From positions 1 through 64,000 of the forward strand of contig QRFJ01004956.1 in assembly GCA_006176705.1 (NCBI GenBank): a DNA stretch of 64,000 nucleotides, given 5' to 3'. The position numbers and the translations under genes are program-made. Under the pieces are notes generated by a model. The model did no database searches. It was not told where the DNA came from and saw only the letters and a program-made list of their open reading frames with translations. The DNA is from Cocos nucifera (taxonomy: Eukaryota; Streptophyta; Magnoliopsida; Arecales; Arecaceae). This document shows positions 35,946 to 47,609 of this stretch, one piece after another; position 1 is the first letter of the stretch; the number at the start of each line of letters is the position of its first letter.

Positions 35946-36056
35946 TTTATGATTCAACGTGGCAACGATATATGTATCTCTTCATGATATTTTATTTTTT
36001 GATTTTATGGGATGTATACACACTAGAGTTGTATGATTTTTCCGTTTGCAAGCAAT

Positions 36057-36075
36057 AAAAAAAAAAAAAAAAAAA
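36057..36075 (+). repeat. Poly(A) tail of the LINE
   Basis: Nineteen A after GCAAT; the overlapping AATAAA marks the 3' end of the LINE copy. Confidence 0.85.
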
Positions 36076-36469
36076 CAATACTTGATAATAAAATTAGAGT
36101 AGATTTTTTTTAAAATTATTTTCTACTCACATGGGCTTATATTCTTGCTTTTTCATCAATTACTAATTCTGATCTTCCCCAAATCTTATATTACGGTGCT
36201 AGCATAGCTAGAAATTCTGTTACTAAATATTTAGATACGTGCCTTTAAATCATGCATGACCTCTGCTGTTGTATTTGCTGATAATATAATGCATTTTTAT
36301 TTGTTATATGATGCATCCGGCCAATACATGATGATCCTGTTCTGGCATATGCCATGTCCATTTTGCCAACTTATTCATATTATGGAGGATGTTTATTGGA
36401 GTTCTTCGTCAAGATGCATGTGTGGGAACCTTGTGGGCATGTGCACGTGTGCTCTCACGTGTTAAGATG

Positions 36470-36502
36470 TTTGCATGCATGGGTGATCAGCATGCATGCA
36501 AA
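36470..36502. repeat. Perfect inverted repeat with RY motifs
   Basis: TTTGCATGCATG (36470-36481) and CATGCATGCAAA (36491-36502) form a 12-bp perfect stem with a 9-base loop. Each arm holds the RY core CATGCATG/GCATGC, and two ACGTG cores lie just upstream (36444 and 36457 areas). RY plus ACGT elements are bound by seed B3 and bZIP factors, but no gene follows, so function is doubtful. Confidence 0.6.
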
Positions 36503-36925
36503 TTTGCAAACATATAAATTCTTACATGCGTATAGGTATTTTCACACATCTAATATATATATTAGAAAGCAAAAATAGAGAAAAAATTTTTAGGCATTTA
36601 AGCTTGTTCACATAAGCCATTCTTTCTATACCATGTGTCCTCTTATTTAACAATCCTTCAAGCATTAAATTCAAGTTTTGAGTTATTAAAAAATTACATT
36701 AAATTCTATTTATATAAATTAAATTATGTTATTAAGATATGATATTATTATATTCTTATAATTAAAGTCTATCTACATAAATAGTGAAGAATATGAAATG
36801 AAATAAATATTATTTTATTATTTATATATAAATATATATATATATATATTTTTAACATGATGATCAGATTTAGAATTCGTGTGCAACACATGGGCTCAAA
36901 ACTAGTTTCTAGATATGTTCGTGCT

Positions 36926-36928
<3 letters not shown>

Positions 36929-37020
<92 letters not shown>
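36929..37020. repeat. TA microsatellite (46 units)
   Basis: An uninterrupted (TA)46 tract with a smaller TA-rich tract at about 36823-36850. The minus-strand open frame across it (Tyr-Ile repeats) is an artefact of the repeat. Confidence 0.97.
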
Positions 37021-37024
<4 letters not shown>

Positions 37025-37887
37025 TCACACACGTGGATTGACGAACTGACCGAGCTTCATTCATGAAAATATCAAATTATAAAAGAATATCTTAATGAAC
37101 CATTAAATGATATGACATAAGGTTGAATGCATTGAATGATGAGTCGTTGATACTTGATGAGAGGTAGAATGCATTAGATTATTTGTCGGCACGTTTAATT
37201 AGAGGTCGCCTCCCAGAAGGGGAGTAAATATTTTCTTTACAGCAATTTTATTTTTAAATTAAAAATTTTAAATCTTTTTTATTTTTTGTTAAAATAAATC
37301 TTAAAAGCTTGATCGCTCAGATGGGAGACAGATTTGGTTGGGGCTGGACCTATGACAGGTTGGATTGGGTTATTAGTTTCACGTTGAATTGGGTCGAGCA
37401 AGTTAAGTCATATTGTATAAAAGATTTAAGTTTTGGAAAAGATTTCAATCATTCTTAGATCAATACTAGATTCTTAGGATTTTATTTAAGTGCATTTATG
37501 CCATTCTATAACTTAATAGAACAAAAGGTATAGTTAAATGTAACATATAAGTATAATTAAGTTTCTTTCTTTATTTATTGGGTGGACTCGTGTTTAGTTA
37601 GGTGGAATATTGCATCAAGATTAGGTTTGTTGGGTTCAAGATCAAACATTATCCCATGGTTCAGATTGGATTGGATCAAATTAGGATAACAATATGTGAA
37701 ACCTTGATCCATGCTCGACCTAGCTAATTATGAAGTCGAGACCCTTTAACCCATACTTACCCATGGGTTGACTCTCATGATACAATTTGACTTATTTGAA
37801 CATAATTTAAGATGGAAATGAATCGGTTAGATCATGCTTGACCCTAACCCCACCTGGTTTTATATTCAGGTTATGATTTTATAACCA

Positions 37888-40123
37888 ATCTTAAGGAAAA
37901 TGGCATAGTCTCTCAATGGACTCCACCAGGAACACCTCAACTCAACGGGGTTTCAGAACGGAGAAATCGGACTCTATTGGATATGGTTCGATCCATGATG
38001 AGCTTCACAGACCTCCCTGATTTTCTTTGGGGACATTCATTGTTAACTTCAATTTATCTACTGAATAGGGTTCCCTCTAAAACCGTTCCTACCACACCGT
38101 ATGAGATATGGCACGGTAAGAAACCAAGTCTGAGTCATCTCAGAATTTGGGGTTGTCCGGCTCATGTCAAAAGACAACAAGCGGACAAGTTAGAGTTTAG
38201 GTCCTTTAGAGCTCGATTCATAGGATATCCTAAAGAGTCATTAGGATACTATTTCTACATTCCAGAAGACCACAATGTGATTGTGAGTCGACATGCCATC
38301 TTTCTTGAAAAATAGTTTATTCAAGATAGCGGCATTGGAAAGCAGATTAAGCTTGATGAGAAAGTCTCACAAGTAGAACGAGCTAAGGACCAAGTTGGAA
38401 CCAAATCAGGTTGAGCCAATAAGAACACTACCTCCTCCACCTCGTAGATCGGAAAGAGTTTTCCCATCCCCCTGAAAGATACTTAGGTATTATTTCAGAG
38501 GAAGTAGAGGAAAATGTTCCTCATAGGTAATGGTGCTCATGGTGATGATCCCAAAACCTACAACGAGGCGATATCAGATATCGACTCCGAGAAATGGCTT
38601 GAGGCAATGCAAGTCAGAAATTGACTCGATGCACTCAAACCAAGTCTGGACCTTGGTAGATCCACCAGAAGGTATAGTACCTATTGGGTGTAAATGGATC
38701 TTCAAGAGAAAGATTGGTGCAGATGGGAATGTGGAGACATTCAAGGCTAGACTAGTGGCAAAAGGTTATAGTCAACGCGAAGGCATTGACTATCAGGATA
38801 CCTTTTCCCCAGTAGGCTATGCTAAAATCCATCCGCACATTGCTTGCTGTTGCAGCCTATTTCGATTATGAAATATGGCAAATGGACGTGAAAATGGCAT
38901 TCTTAAATGGATATCTTGAGGAAGATATCTATATGGAACAGCCGCTAGGTTTCACATCCAGTGATACTGATCACAAGGTTTGCAAGCTGCAAAGGTCCAT
39001 ATATGGACTTAAGCAAGCATCTCGGAGCTGGAACACTCATTTCAATGATGTGATCAAAAAGTTTGGTTTCATCAAAAATGAAGAGGAACCATGTGTTTTC
39101 AAAAGGGTCAGTGGGAGCGCTGTTGTCTTCCTCGTATTGTACGTGGATGACATCCTCCTTATTGGGAATGATATTCCCATGTTGACATCAGTCAAAATGT
39201 GGTTGTCCAAGGAATTCTCCATGAAAGACCTAGGTGAAGCATCCTTTATTCTAGGAATTAAGGTCTATAGGGATAGACCGAATAGGATGCTAGGACTTTC
39301 ACAGAAGATGTACATAGAGGAAGTACTAAAGAGGTTTAGTATGGAAAACTCTAAGAGGGGATTAATACCCTTCAGACATGGTATTCATCTTTCCAAGAAG
39401 ATGTGCCCTAGCACACCTGAGGAAATCGAACGCATGAGCAAGATCCCTTATGCTTCTGCAATAGGGAGCCTCATGTATGCCATGCTATGTACACGACCTG
39501 ATATAGCCCATGCTGTGAGTGTCACAAGCAGATATCAGTCAAATCCAGGTGAAGAACACTGGACTTCTGTGAAATGTATCCTTAAGTACTTGAGAAGAAC
39601 TAAGGATATGATGTTGGTCTTTGGTAATGGAGAACTCCAAGTTCCAGGGATACACAGACTCGGACTTTCATGTCCGATATAGATGATCGAAAGTCGACAT
39701 CTGGAAGTCTGTTTGTGTGCAATGGTGGTGCTGTCAGCTGGAAGAGTTCCAAGCAAACTGTGATAGCAGATTCCACCATGGAAGCAGAATATATCGCTGC
39801 ATCAGAGGCTGCAAAGGAAGCATTCTGGTACAAGAAGTTTGCTGCAGAAATTGGAGTAATGCCATCAGATGCCATTCCTCTTTACTGCGACAACAATGGC
39901 GCCATAGCCCTTGCTAAGGAGCCGAGGTCTCACCAGAAAATCCAAGCACATTGAGCGGCGATACCACCTCATCCGCGATTACCTCGAGAAGGGTTACGTC
40001 GAGGTCAAGAGAGTCAACTCCGCAGATAATGTGGCAGACCCACTTACAAAGCCGTTGGGCCAGCAGAAGATCGAAGCCCACCTTGAGAAGATGGGACTTA
40101 GACTTGTAGCCAATTGGCTTTAG
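37888..40123 (+). pseudogene. B4 pol: integrase end, RT, RNase H
   Basis: Collinear with B2 21660-23888. The catalytic Glu region (GVSERRN) is near 37950, FLEK with the shared TAG at about 38313-38315, RT with YVDD near 39139, the shared extra G near 39650, and RNase H ending MGLRLVANWL at 40123. It also has about six private one-base gains, at about 38396, 38462, 38515, 38610, 38815 and 39666, mostly in runs of one base. The segment 38819-39682 stays open for 287 codons. The shared stop and shift show one recent ancestor with B2. Confidence 0.88.
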
Positions 40124-40126
40124 GAC

Positions 40127-40137
40127 AAGTGGGAGAT
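40127..40137 (+). other. B4 polypurine tract
   Basis: AAGTGGGAGAT immediately before the 3' LTR, identical to that of B2. Confidence 0.92.
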
Positions 40138-42411
40138 TGTTAGATATATGTGCCCTAGAAGCCAGAATTGGCTGACACTTGTAATACACTTCTAGGGGCA
40201 AAATTATAATTTTGACTATAATCAATAAAATGGGTTATTTTCTATCACATATGTGTATTTAGTGTCTGTGATACATCCTTTGAGTTAATGGTAATGATAA
40301 TTCATATTTTCAAGAGTTGAAAATTTAAGACATGAATAATCATTATTAACTCATAAAATGCTCCCGACCATAGGATCATCACGAGGATGGTGATTGATCC
40401 GGAAGGTTGGTGTACGAATCGCTTCTCTTTAGTAGATGAGTCTTGAGTCTACGGTGTGGAGACACCGTAGCGAAAGTACAGGTACTCGTTAGAGAACGAG
40501 GGCACTGAGCGTGACCACCTCGAGTAGTCATTAGGGAAGTCTACCTTCTCGTCAATGACTGACTCGATGCTGCAGTAGTGTGTCTGGTTCTTTGACCTGA
40601 GATGCATCGGCAGTTCACCTTGAGGGTGTTATAGTTTGACTACACCATTACTCGGTCTCCTAGCCATATGGAACCCTGAGGTGTATGTTGGCTATAGCAT
40701 GTTCATTGTAGGAACTGGATTGCATCAAGATGGAATCTATCTACCTCGGTGGTAGAGGAGCAGCCCTATGATGATCATGAGAATCAAGTCCAGAAATCCA
40801 TGGCCATGGTAGAGTGAAATAATAGAAAGAGTTTCTATTTAGATTTTCACATTGGACTCGAATCGAATGATTACATCATATGACAGAGACTAGGGTTTGA
40901 CGAGTTCACCTTAACCCTAATCTGATCGGGGCTCAAGATAGAAGAACTTAATCACACAGGTAGCTGCACCAAGAGGTTCGCATTCAGCTCTGATGGGTTG
41001 CCACCATATACTGCTAGGTGTCACTGGTGGATTTTGGGAGCAATTAGAATGATTTAGATGATCGATCATTCTAGCTGTTCGAATCAGAAGAGTTCTGATC
41101 CATCGAAAGGAGTTTCGATGATGTCGATGATAGAGATCATGACATATCCCATTACCATACAGAACTGAACCTAACTGGGTCACACAAACAAGGGTTTGAA
41201 TCTGGTGATCATCAATTGAACTGATCTAGTTCAATTGATCTGAATGAGATTCAATTAGGTTCAAGGAAATCGTGCTAGCACTCGATTGAACCTAACGTTC
41301 TTCTTTTACTATCATAAATAAGTTGTCCTGACTGAGCCAAAGGAGTTTGTGCTCAATCAGAGGCCTTCATATGGTCTGACTGGAGGTTGTCCAAGTCAGA
41401 ATAGGTTGTCTTATTTGTAAGACATTACCTGCCATTTTTGGTCACCTGCCATTTCTTGTTCTTTGACTTTGGTCAAAAGTCTACCTTTGACTGGTCAAAC
41501 ATTGACCATTGACCCTTTGACTTTTGACCACATGTCATGCACCTATTGGAGAGCTGGTGGGGGCCTGTCCCCCTGCCAGAACCTGGCAAGGAGAAGGGCG
41601 CACGCCAAGGGTGGCGTGAGCCCAAGTAGGAGGCGCCTAGGAGTCCTTGTTGGACAAGGACTCCACCTCCCTTTTGGATTCCAATCAGAGTTCTACTAAG
41701 AATCCAGTTTGACTGGTCTTAGGCGCCCTCTAAGGAGGAATCCAGGGGTCTCTATCCAACCAATCAGATTTAGATCTGATTTCACAAAGGGTTGTGATTG
41801 GTTGAGAGGAAGAGGAGTTGGATCACAAGAGGTCTATAAATAAGACCCTGCGCCCAACCCTAATTCTAAGTGAATGCAATTAGACATGCCCCAAGGCTGC
41901 CTCTCCCCTCCTTCTCCATGCCATAATCTCTTCTCCCCTTGCTCTCCACGTCCAAAAAGAGTTTTGGACTTAGGTTGGTGCGATTCAGATCAAGGAAAGG
42001 CGATCAAAAGCAAGAAGGCTGCGCTGCTGCAAAAGGACGACTGCAGATCTTCAAAAGAGTTTTGAAGATCCTCCAGATCAGATCCAGATCTAATTTTTGG
42101 AGGTGTGATAGAGAAGAAGAGGATCTCCAGATCCAACCCAAGTGGATACCGGTAGAGGCCAGGCGCTTGCGTGGCTAGATCCAGAACCTTCCGCTGCAAT
42201 CAGGATCATCTACAGGGTAATAGGATTACCCAAATCAGGTAAATTAAATTTGATTTAATTTATCTTATTTTATTTTATTTATTAAAATAATAAGAATCAG
42301 ATCTGAAATATATCAAGATCTGATTGAGATCAATAGAAAATTTTTGAAATATATCTCTTGATCTAATCAGATCTGGACGAACCCGGACCGGGAAATCAGG
42401 ATTTCCCTTCA
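40138..42411 (+). repeat. B4 3' LTR (beta type)
   Basis: 2274 bp, TGTTAGATATATGTGCC to ATTTCCCTTCA. Beta variant near 41860 and end GGACCGGGAAATCA. W-box cluster at 41465-41529, TATA box near 41835. Followed by GGAAC and element A. Short open frames (for example 41463-41699 and 41874-42178) are repeated in all B LTRs and are not genes. Confidence 0.92.
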
Positions 42412-42416
42412 GGAAC
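42412..42416 (+). repeat. Target site duplication GGAAC, right copy
   Basis: Matches 15767-15771. A's integrase motif continues across the two points without loss, so the whole block 15772-42411 behaves as one insertion in A. Confidence 0.9.
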
Positions 42417-44598
42417 ACCATAGCATCATGATGTGTCTGAAAGAAGAAATCAAACTCTATTAGACATGGTCCTATCCATGATGGAATTTGCCAGCTTGTC
42501 GATATCCTTCTAGGGATATGCACTCAAATCAGCTTGTTATCTATTAAATAGGGTTCCAAGTAAGTCTGTAGATAAAACCCCATATGAGATGTGGATAGGA
42601 CATAAGCTAGCACTTTTACACCTTAGGATTTGGGAGTGCCCAGCTTATGTCAAATGGTTTGTTACAAACAAACTTGGACCTAGGTCTGACAAGTGTATAT
42701 TCATAGGATATCCAAAAGAGACCAAAGGATACTATTTCTATCATGCGGATGAACAAAAGATATTCGTCAGTCTTAGGGCAATCTTTTTAGAGAAAGAGTT
42801 TCTTGACGAAGGAAATGTTGTCTCTAAGGTTGAACTTGATGAAGTTCAATAGGTAGAAAGTCTGACACAGAATGTTGAACCTAAGTCGGATTTGATCAGA
42901 TCAGATCCGAAGCCTAGTGAACCTGCACCATTAAGGCGATCCAGTAGAGTATCGCACCATCCGGATAGATACTATGGATTCTTGGTCCAGGATGGTGAGC
43001 CCATCAAATTCAATGAAAATGATGAGGATTCGATCACTTATATGGTTGCGATGTAGAGACCCAACTCTGAGAAATGGCTAGAAGCCATGAGATCCAAATT
43101 GGATTCCATGTAGGTCAATGATATATGGACATTAATTGACCCACCTAAATGGGTTAAACCCATTGGGTGTAAATGGGTCTTCAAAAGAAAGAGGGGTGCA
43201 GACAAAAATGTGGAGACCTATAAAGCCCATCTGATTGTCAAGGGGTATCATCATCATTATGGTATTGACTATGATGAGACATTCTCTACTGTGGCAATGC
43301 TCAAGTCCATTCAGATCATGCTGGCCGTTGCTGTCCATTTAGACTATGAGATCTAACAAATGAATATGAAGATAGCTTTCCTAAATGGAGAGCTGACCAA
43401 AGAGGTGTATATGATACAACCTGAAGGATTCACATCCATATATGAGTCCAAGGTGTGCAAGCTTCAGAGATCCATTTATAGATTTAAGCAGGCATATCGG
43501 AGTTGGAACATGCATTTTGATAAAGTGATTAAAACATATGGCTTCATTAAGAATGGAGAAGAATCCTACATTTACAAATAGGCAAATAGTCCAGTAGTGG
43601 TATTCCTTATTTTGTACGTGGACAATATTCTCTTAATTAGGAATGACATCCCCGCACTATAAGGAATAAAAGTTTGGTTGTCATCACAGTTCTCCATGAA
43701 AGACTTGGGTGAAGCATCATACATCCTAAGGACGAAGATCTATAGGGATAGATCTAAAAGGATGCTTGATATATCCCAATCTACGTACATAAAAACTGTG
43801 CTGAAGAGGTTCAGCATGGAGAATTCCAAAACGAGCTATCTTCCGATAGGCTAAGAAATTTTTCTCTCTAAGCAGGATTGTTCGACAACTCCTGAAGAGA
43901 GAGAGCATAAGAGTAGAATTCTATATGCTTCAATAATAGAGTCTATTATGTATGCAATGACATGTACAAGACCGGATGTGGCATACTCACTAGGAGTAGT
44001 GAGTAGATACTAGTCTGATCCTGAAGAAAATCACTGAAAGGTGGTTAAAACCATTCTTAAGTATTTGAAAAATACTAAGGACCAATGGTTGGTTTATGAT
44101 GAGTCTGATCTGAAGCTTGTGGAGTTTATAGACTCTAGCTTTCAATATGATCATGACGACAGTAAAAGTATGTCGGGGTATATCTTTACTCTAAATGGTG
44201 CAGCCATTTACTGGAATGTTCCAAGTAGCATATAGTGGCTGACTCTATTTGCAAGGTAGATTATATAACAGCATCAGATGCAGCAAAAAAAGCTGTGGCT
44301 GAGGAGGTTCATCATCGAGCTTAAAGTAGCACCCTCTATTGATAATCCAGTACTGCTCTATTGTGACAACACTGGGACCATAGCTCAAGCAAAGGAACTG
44401 AAGGCACACCAATGAACAAAGCACATTCTGCACCACTTTCATTTGGTCTATGAGATCGTGGATTGTGGTGACATCAATCTTCAAAAGATCGACGGAAAGG
44501 AGAACCTAGCCAATCCCTTCACTAAAGCCTTGGCAATCAAAGAGTTCGACAACCATAAGTCGAAGATGGGTATTAGATATTGTGCCGAGTGGCTTTAG
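42417..44598 (+). pseudogene. Element A pol: integrase end, RT, RNase H, degenerate
   Basis: Continues A's integrase (SERRNQTLLDM near 42450, YEMWIGHKLALLHLRIW near 42580-42630, and a 'GYPKE' block near 42710). RT follows from about 43050 with GCKWVFKRKRG near 43170 and AFLNGELT near 43375. The catalytic box reads YVDN (43615-43626) instead of YVDD, so polymerase activity would be lost even with an open frame. Stops lie at about 43108, 43355, 43580, 43660 and 43850, among others. RNase H starts near 44120 with a frame break near 44232, and the stop is at 44596-44598. It is clearly more decayed than B, yet its closest relative here is C. Confidence 0.88.
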
Positions 44599-44601
44599 GA
44601 T

Positions 44602-44611
44602 AAGTGGGAGT
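44602..44611 (+). other. Element A polypurine tract
   Basis: AAGTGGGAGT just after the pol stop and before the 3' LTR. Confidence 0.85.
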
Positions 44612-47098
44612 TATTAAAAATTATGTCCCAAAGTCAATCGTTAGCCTGTTGATAGTTGAGCTATTTTATAATTATAATTAATTTATTAATTAATAAAAAT
44701 ATTTTGGCATCTTTTTTCATCATATGTTTACATCTTATAATAAATTCAATTATTGTGATAAAGTCGTCGGGACTATTTTATTTCGATAAAGAAAGAAATT
44801 ATCGATTAGTCCTTAAATTTATTCACGATCAAATGATAAGCTGTTAATTAAGACGACAACATCTATCGAGCATAGGTCGCTATATGTCATATAGGTTAGT
44901 TGTCCTCTTAACCAAGGGGTGTGGAGACACTGGTATGGCAAACAAATGAGATATATAGGTATATCGTCATTGAACGTGACCAACTTTAGAGCATTCTACT
45001 ATCGAGAATGTCTCTGATGGGATATAGGTATAAGTATCCCTTAGACCTGAGATCACCTCAGTGACTTGCAAGCAACTCACTGTGCTTTGGTACCCAACTA
45101 ACTAAATTTTTAATTCAGTAATGGAAGGCTTCTGGGCATAGTCAAGTACTTGTAAAGTTGGAGAGTGATCAAGATGGAATTGACCACTCCAAGAGTTGTA
45201 GAAGAATGTATCACTATATTTCAATATAGCAAAATCATGGCCAGGATAATCCATCAGATGGATTTGATATTTTAAAATATAATATGGACAACTTGATCAG
45301 AGTTGACAGTTGAACTTTGAGGTGTCCTATGAGCATTGTAGTCAAGGGGATGAATTATTTGAAAACTATATCTGCATGGGTTCTAAGGATGGTGTTCTAC
45401 ACCTTCGACCTATCCGACCGTCGGGTATCATTACGAGATGATCACTTTAATTGGTATAAAAATTTATTCTTATGCTACCAGCTTAGGTTCGGATCTATGA
45501 GGTCACACACATTAGAGCTTATGATCTGATTGGATGGTTGATCAATGATTAAGAATCATTCTAGGATTAAATAATCAATACGATTGGTATTTAACCTAGT
45601 GCAAGTGTTGCAGGAGGACCGATTAGCAATTAGATTGCTAATTGGCTTAATTTGATTAAGCCAATAGATTGAGATTAAGTCTAATTAAATATTTTTTAAT
45701 TAGATATGGTTTGGGCTTGATTGGATCAAGTCCAATAGGTTAATTGGATAAGCCAAGTGCAAGGAAGAACTAGTCCTAGTCTAACTGGGACTCGGATTAA
45801 CCCAATTTTCTAATTTGATGAGAAAATAAATGAGAATTAAATCTAATTTAATTAAATTCTTAAATGGGTTAGGATCTTATTTAATTGGATTGGTTTAATC
45901 TTGATTTTATTTGGTTAAAAGATCTTGTTTGACTAAGTAAAAATAGGAGTCCTAGTGTGACTAGGACTCCCTTTCTCCTTGCACCACCCTTGTCCCAACA
46001 CCCTCCATACCTATTATTTAGGTATTTTTCATGGAAAATCTCTTTCTTCCTAATTTTTATGCCCCCTCTCTCCCTCCAAGTCATATTTGGAAGTTAGGTG
46101 GAAGACCAAGTCAAAGGAGGAATTGGTTTTGCTTAGGATTCTATGAGATAGAATCCTTATTGACCAAAACATCTTCCATTGAGTGCCTCCTCCTCTTTTA
46201 ATTAATTCTTCTCTTATTCTACAAAAATAATCTTTCTTTTTGTGCAGTGTCCCTTGCTGGCCATGCCAAGAATTGTGGAGGATGCGCCCAAGAGTTGGGT
46301 GCCCCAACAACTTCCCATGTTTGGATATTCCTAGTCTAGAAATTTAACCTAACTTGGACTCTTCTTTTTTCCTATTTATTGGATGAATTTTATTTTAATT
46401 TTTTCATGAAATACAGAGCTTTGGGAGAGAGTTGGGGTGTGAAAAAATCAGAGGTAGAGAGTCCTTGGGCAAGGGGGTTCCATAGGCACCAAACTAGGTA
46501 TCTAGGTGAGAGAAAAGAGAAGAAGAAGAGGGTCTTCTTCTTGGGATGTTTTATTTTCAATCTCTCCTCCTTTCTTTTAATCTTTTTTGAGAGAGTCTCA
46601 GATTAAAAAACTCTCATCTTTCTTCTCATATTTTGGAGAGTCTAAATTTTGAAGAAAGGAGCATCGGATCGACCGTCGAAGAAGGATTAGCATAGTACTA
46701 GCATGTTGTGCTGATTTTCTGCGTTGGATTTCAGATCAGAGATCGTAGGCTCGTATGGATGACTCCTAGAAGCCGAACACATATGCAGCTCATGACTTTA
46801 TTCTCATGCCTGGATTAGTAAGTTAGAATATTTAAATTTGCTCAGGTAATAGATCTGATCTATAAACTTCATACCTACATTTGATGTAGTGTAGATCTAG
46901 GTTGATTTGATCAACATTTTTCTTTCTTATTTGATTTTAATTTTTGATTTACTATCATGCGTTAATTATGTAATAGACTTGAGATCTAAGTGTTTACATA
47001 GTTATTTAACTAAATTTTAGATTTATTTAAGTCTTTCACTGCAAGATCTTGAAAAAGTTTCAAGATCTACCTATGAAATCCTAGATTTGGTTCCTTCA
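44612..47098 (+). repeat. Element A 3' LTR
   Basis: About 2.49 kb. The usual TGTTR start is mutated to TATTA (44612), followed by ATTATGTCCCAAAGTCAATCG, which aligns with C's TGTTGGAAATATGTCTC start. It ends GGTTCCTTCA. The first 900 bases align with the C and, more loosely, the B LTRs, with conserved blocks GTGTGGAGACAC (44919) and TAGACCTGAGAT (45040). No coding gene. Next to it is a C-type LTR remnant, which shows what A had jumped into. Confidence 0.87.
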
Positions 47099-47609
47099 CT
47101 TATAACCTAATTGGGTCAAATCCAAATGAATCCAATTCTACTGGTCTTGATCTAAAAATAATCACTCAATCAAATTGAGTTAATTAGTGATCAAATCACT
47201 AATCAATCTTCTCTTGATCAGCCATTAGATCGGGTGGGAACCTCTAGTGTGTGTAACCCCATAGGTTCGAACCTAAGCTGATAGCACAGTAACCATTTTT
47301 TTGAACTAATTTAAGTGACCATCTAGCAATGGTACCCGACATTCAAGTAGGATGAATAGTGTAATTATAACATTCAGAATCTACATGAATATGGTTACCA
47401 TATAATTCATTCCTTTGACCTCTGTGCATAGGATGACATAAGATTTAACTGTCAACCCTAAAAGAAATATCCAAATCGTGTCTCAAAGTAATTAGTCCTG
47501 TGACCCCTAATAATGACTACCCTAGCCAAGGATTTGCTAAATTGAAATACTATTGAACACAGCTCCTGAGTCCAGGTGTGGTCAATCCCATCTTGACTCA
47601 TGCATCGAC
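47099..47609 (-). repeat. Remnant of a C-type LTR hosting A and C
   Basis: Aligns with the part of the C LTR from about 49100 to 49855, but lacks about 280 bases including the 31-bp repeat array. Here a single CTCTTGATCAGCC joins the flanks directly. It starts right after A's 3' LTR and ends TGCATCGAC right before C, where the intact C LTR reads CACCGACAAGCC. So A and C both appear to have inserted into one older LTR of C's family. Confidence 0.75.

Larger units (their letters stand above)
34794..36075 (+). mobile_element. LINE (non-LTR retrotransposon) 3' end with poly(A)
   Basis: Last part of a plant L1-like element: a zinc-binding RT domain, a plant-type RNase H domain, a short 3' end and a tail of 19 A (36057-36075). 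Its left end is unknown because of the gap. It has a different base composition and no similarity to the surrounding copia DNA. Stops and shifts show that it is an old copy. No clear target duplication can be defined without the left end. Confidence 0.82.
36077..37887. other. AT-rich noncoding DNA, origin unknown
   Basis: 1.8 kb with no convincing coding frame and no similarity to A, B, C or D. It contains the palindromic block at 36470-36502, a long TA microsatellite and, from about 37320, pieces of the GGTTGGATTGGGT kind common in plant repeats. It ends abruptly at 37887/37888, where B integrase sequence begins without an LTR. It could be the native host DNA around the LINE. Confidence 0.55.
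37888..42411 (+). mobile_element. Element B4: B copy lacking its 5' half
   Basis: Begins inside integrase without an LTR, at the equivalent of B2 21660, and continues to a complete 3' LTR. It has the same total length as the matching part of B2 (4524 bp). The right flank GGAAC and the following A integrase show that it holds the true right end of the insertion at 15772. Its 3' LTR is of beta type, matching the 5' LTRs of B2 and B3. Confidence 0.88.
1..47098 (+). mobile_element. Element A: old Ty1/copia (Angela/BARE-like) retrotransposon, split by B insertions
   Basis: Retrotransposon in + orientation whose 5' LTR is cut by the window start. Its parts, in order, are a partial 5' LTR (1-1885), primer site, long leader, gag start (3633-4383), zinc knuckle-protease-integrase start (14725-15771), integrase end-RT-RNase H (42412-44598), polypurine tract and 3' LTR (44612-47098). 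Everything between these pieces was inserted later. Gag and pol resemble element C far more than B. Without the insertions the internal region is about 5.7 kb, normal for Angela/BARE. The two LTRs clearly differ from each other by eye, and the coding parts carry many stops, so this is an old, dead copy. The left target duplication lies outside the window. Confidence 0.9.

Noticed and set aside
36769..37032. Open frame with a long Tyr-Ile repeat
   Set aside because: It is a translation of the TA microsatellite.
47264..47273. tRNA gene at GGTTCGAACC or its copies
   Set aside because: No acceptor stem or anticodon arm can be placed around it; it is part of a C-type LTR.
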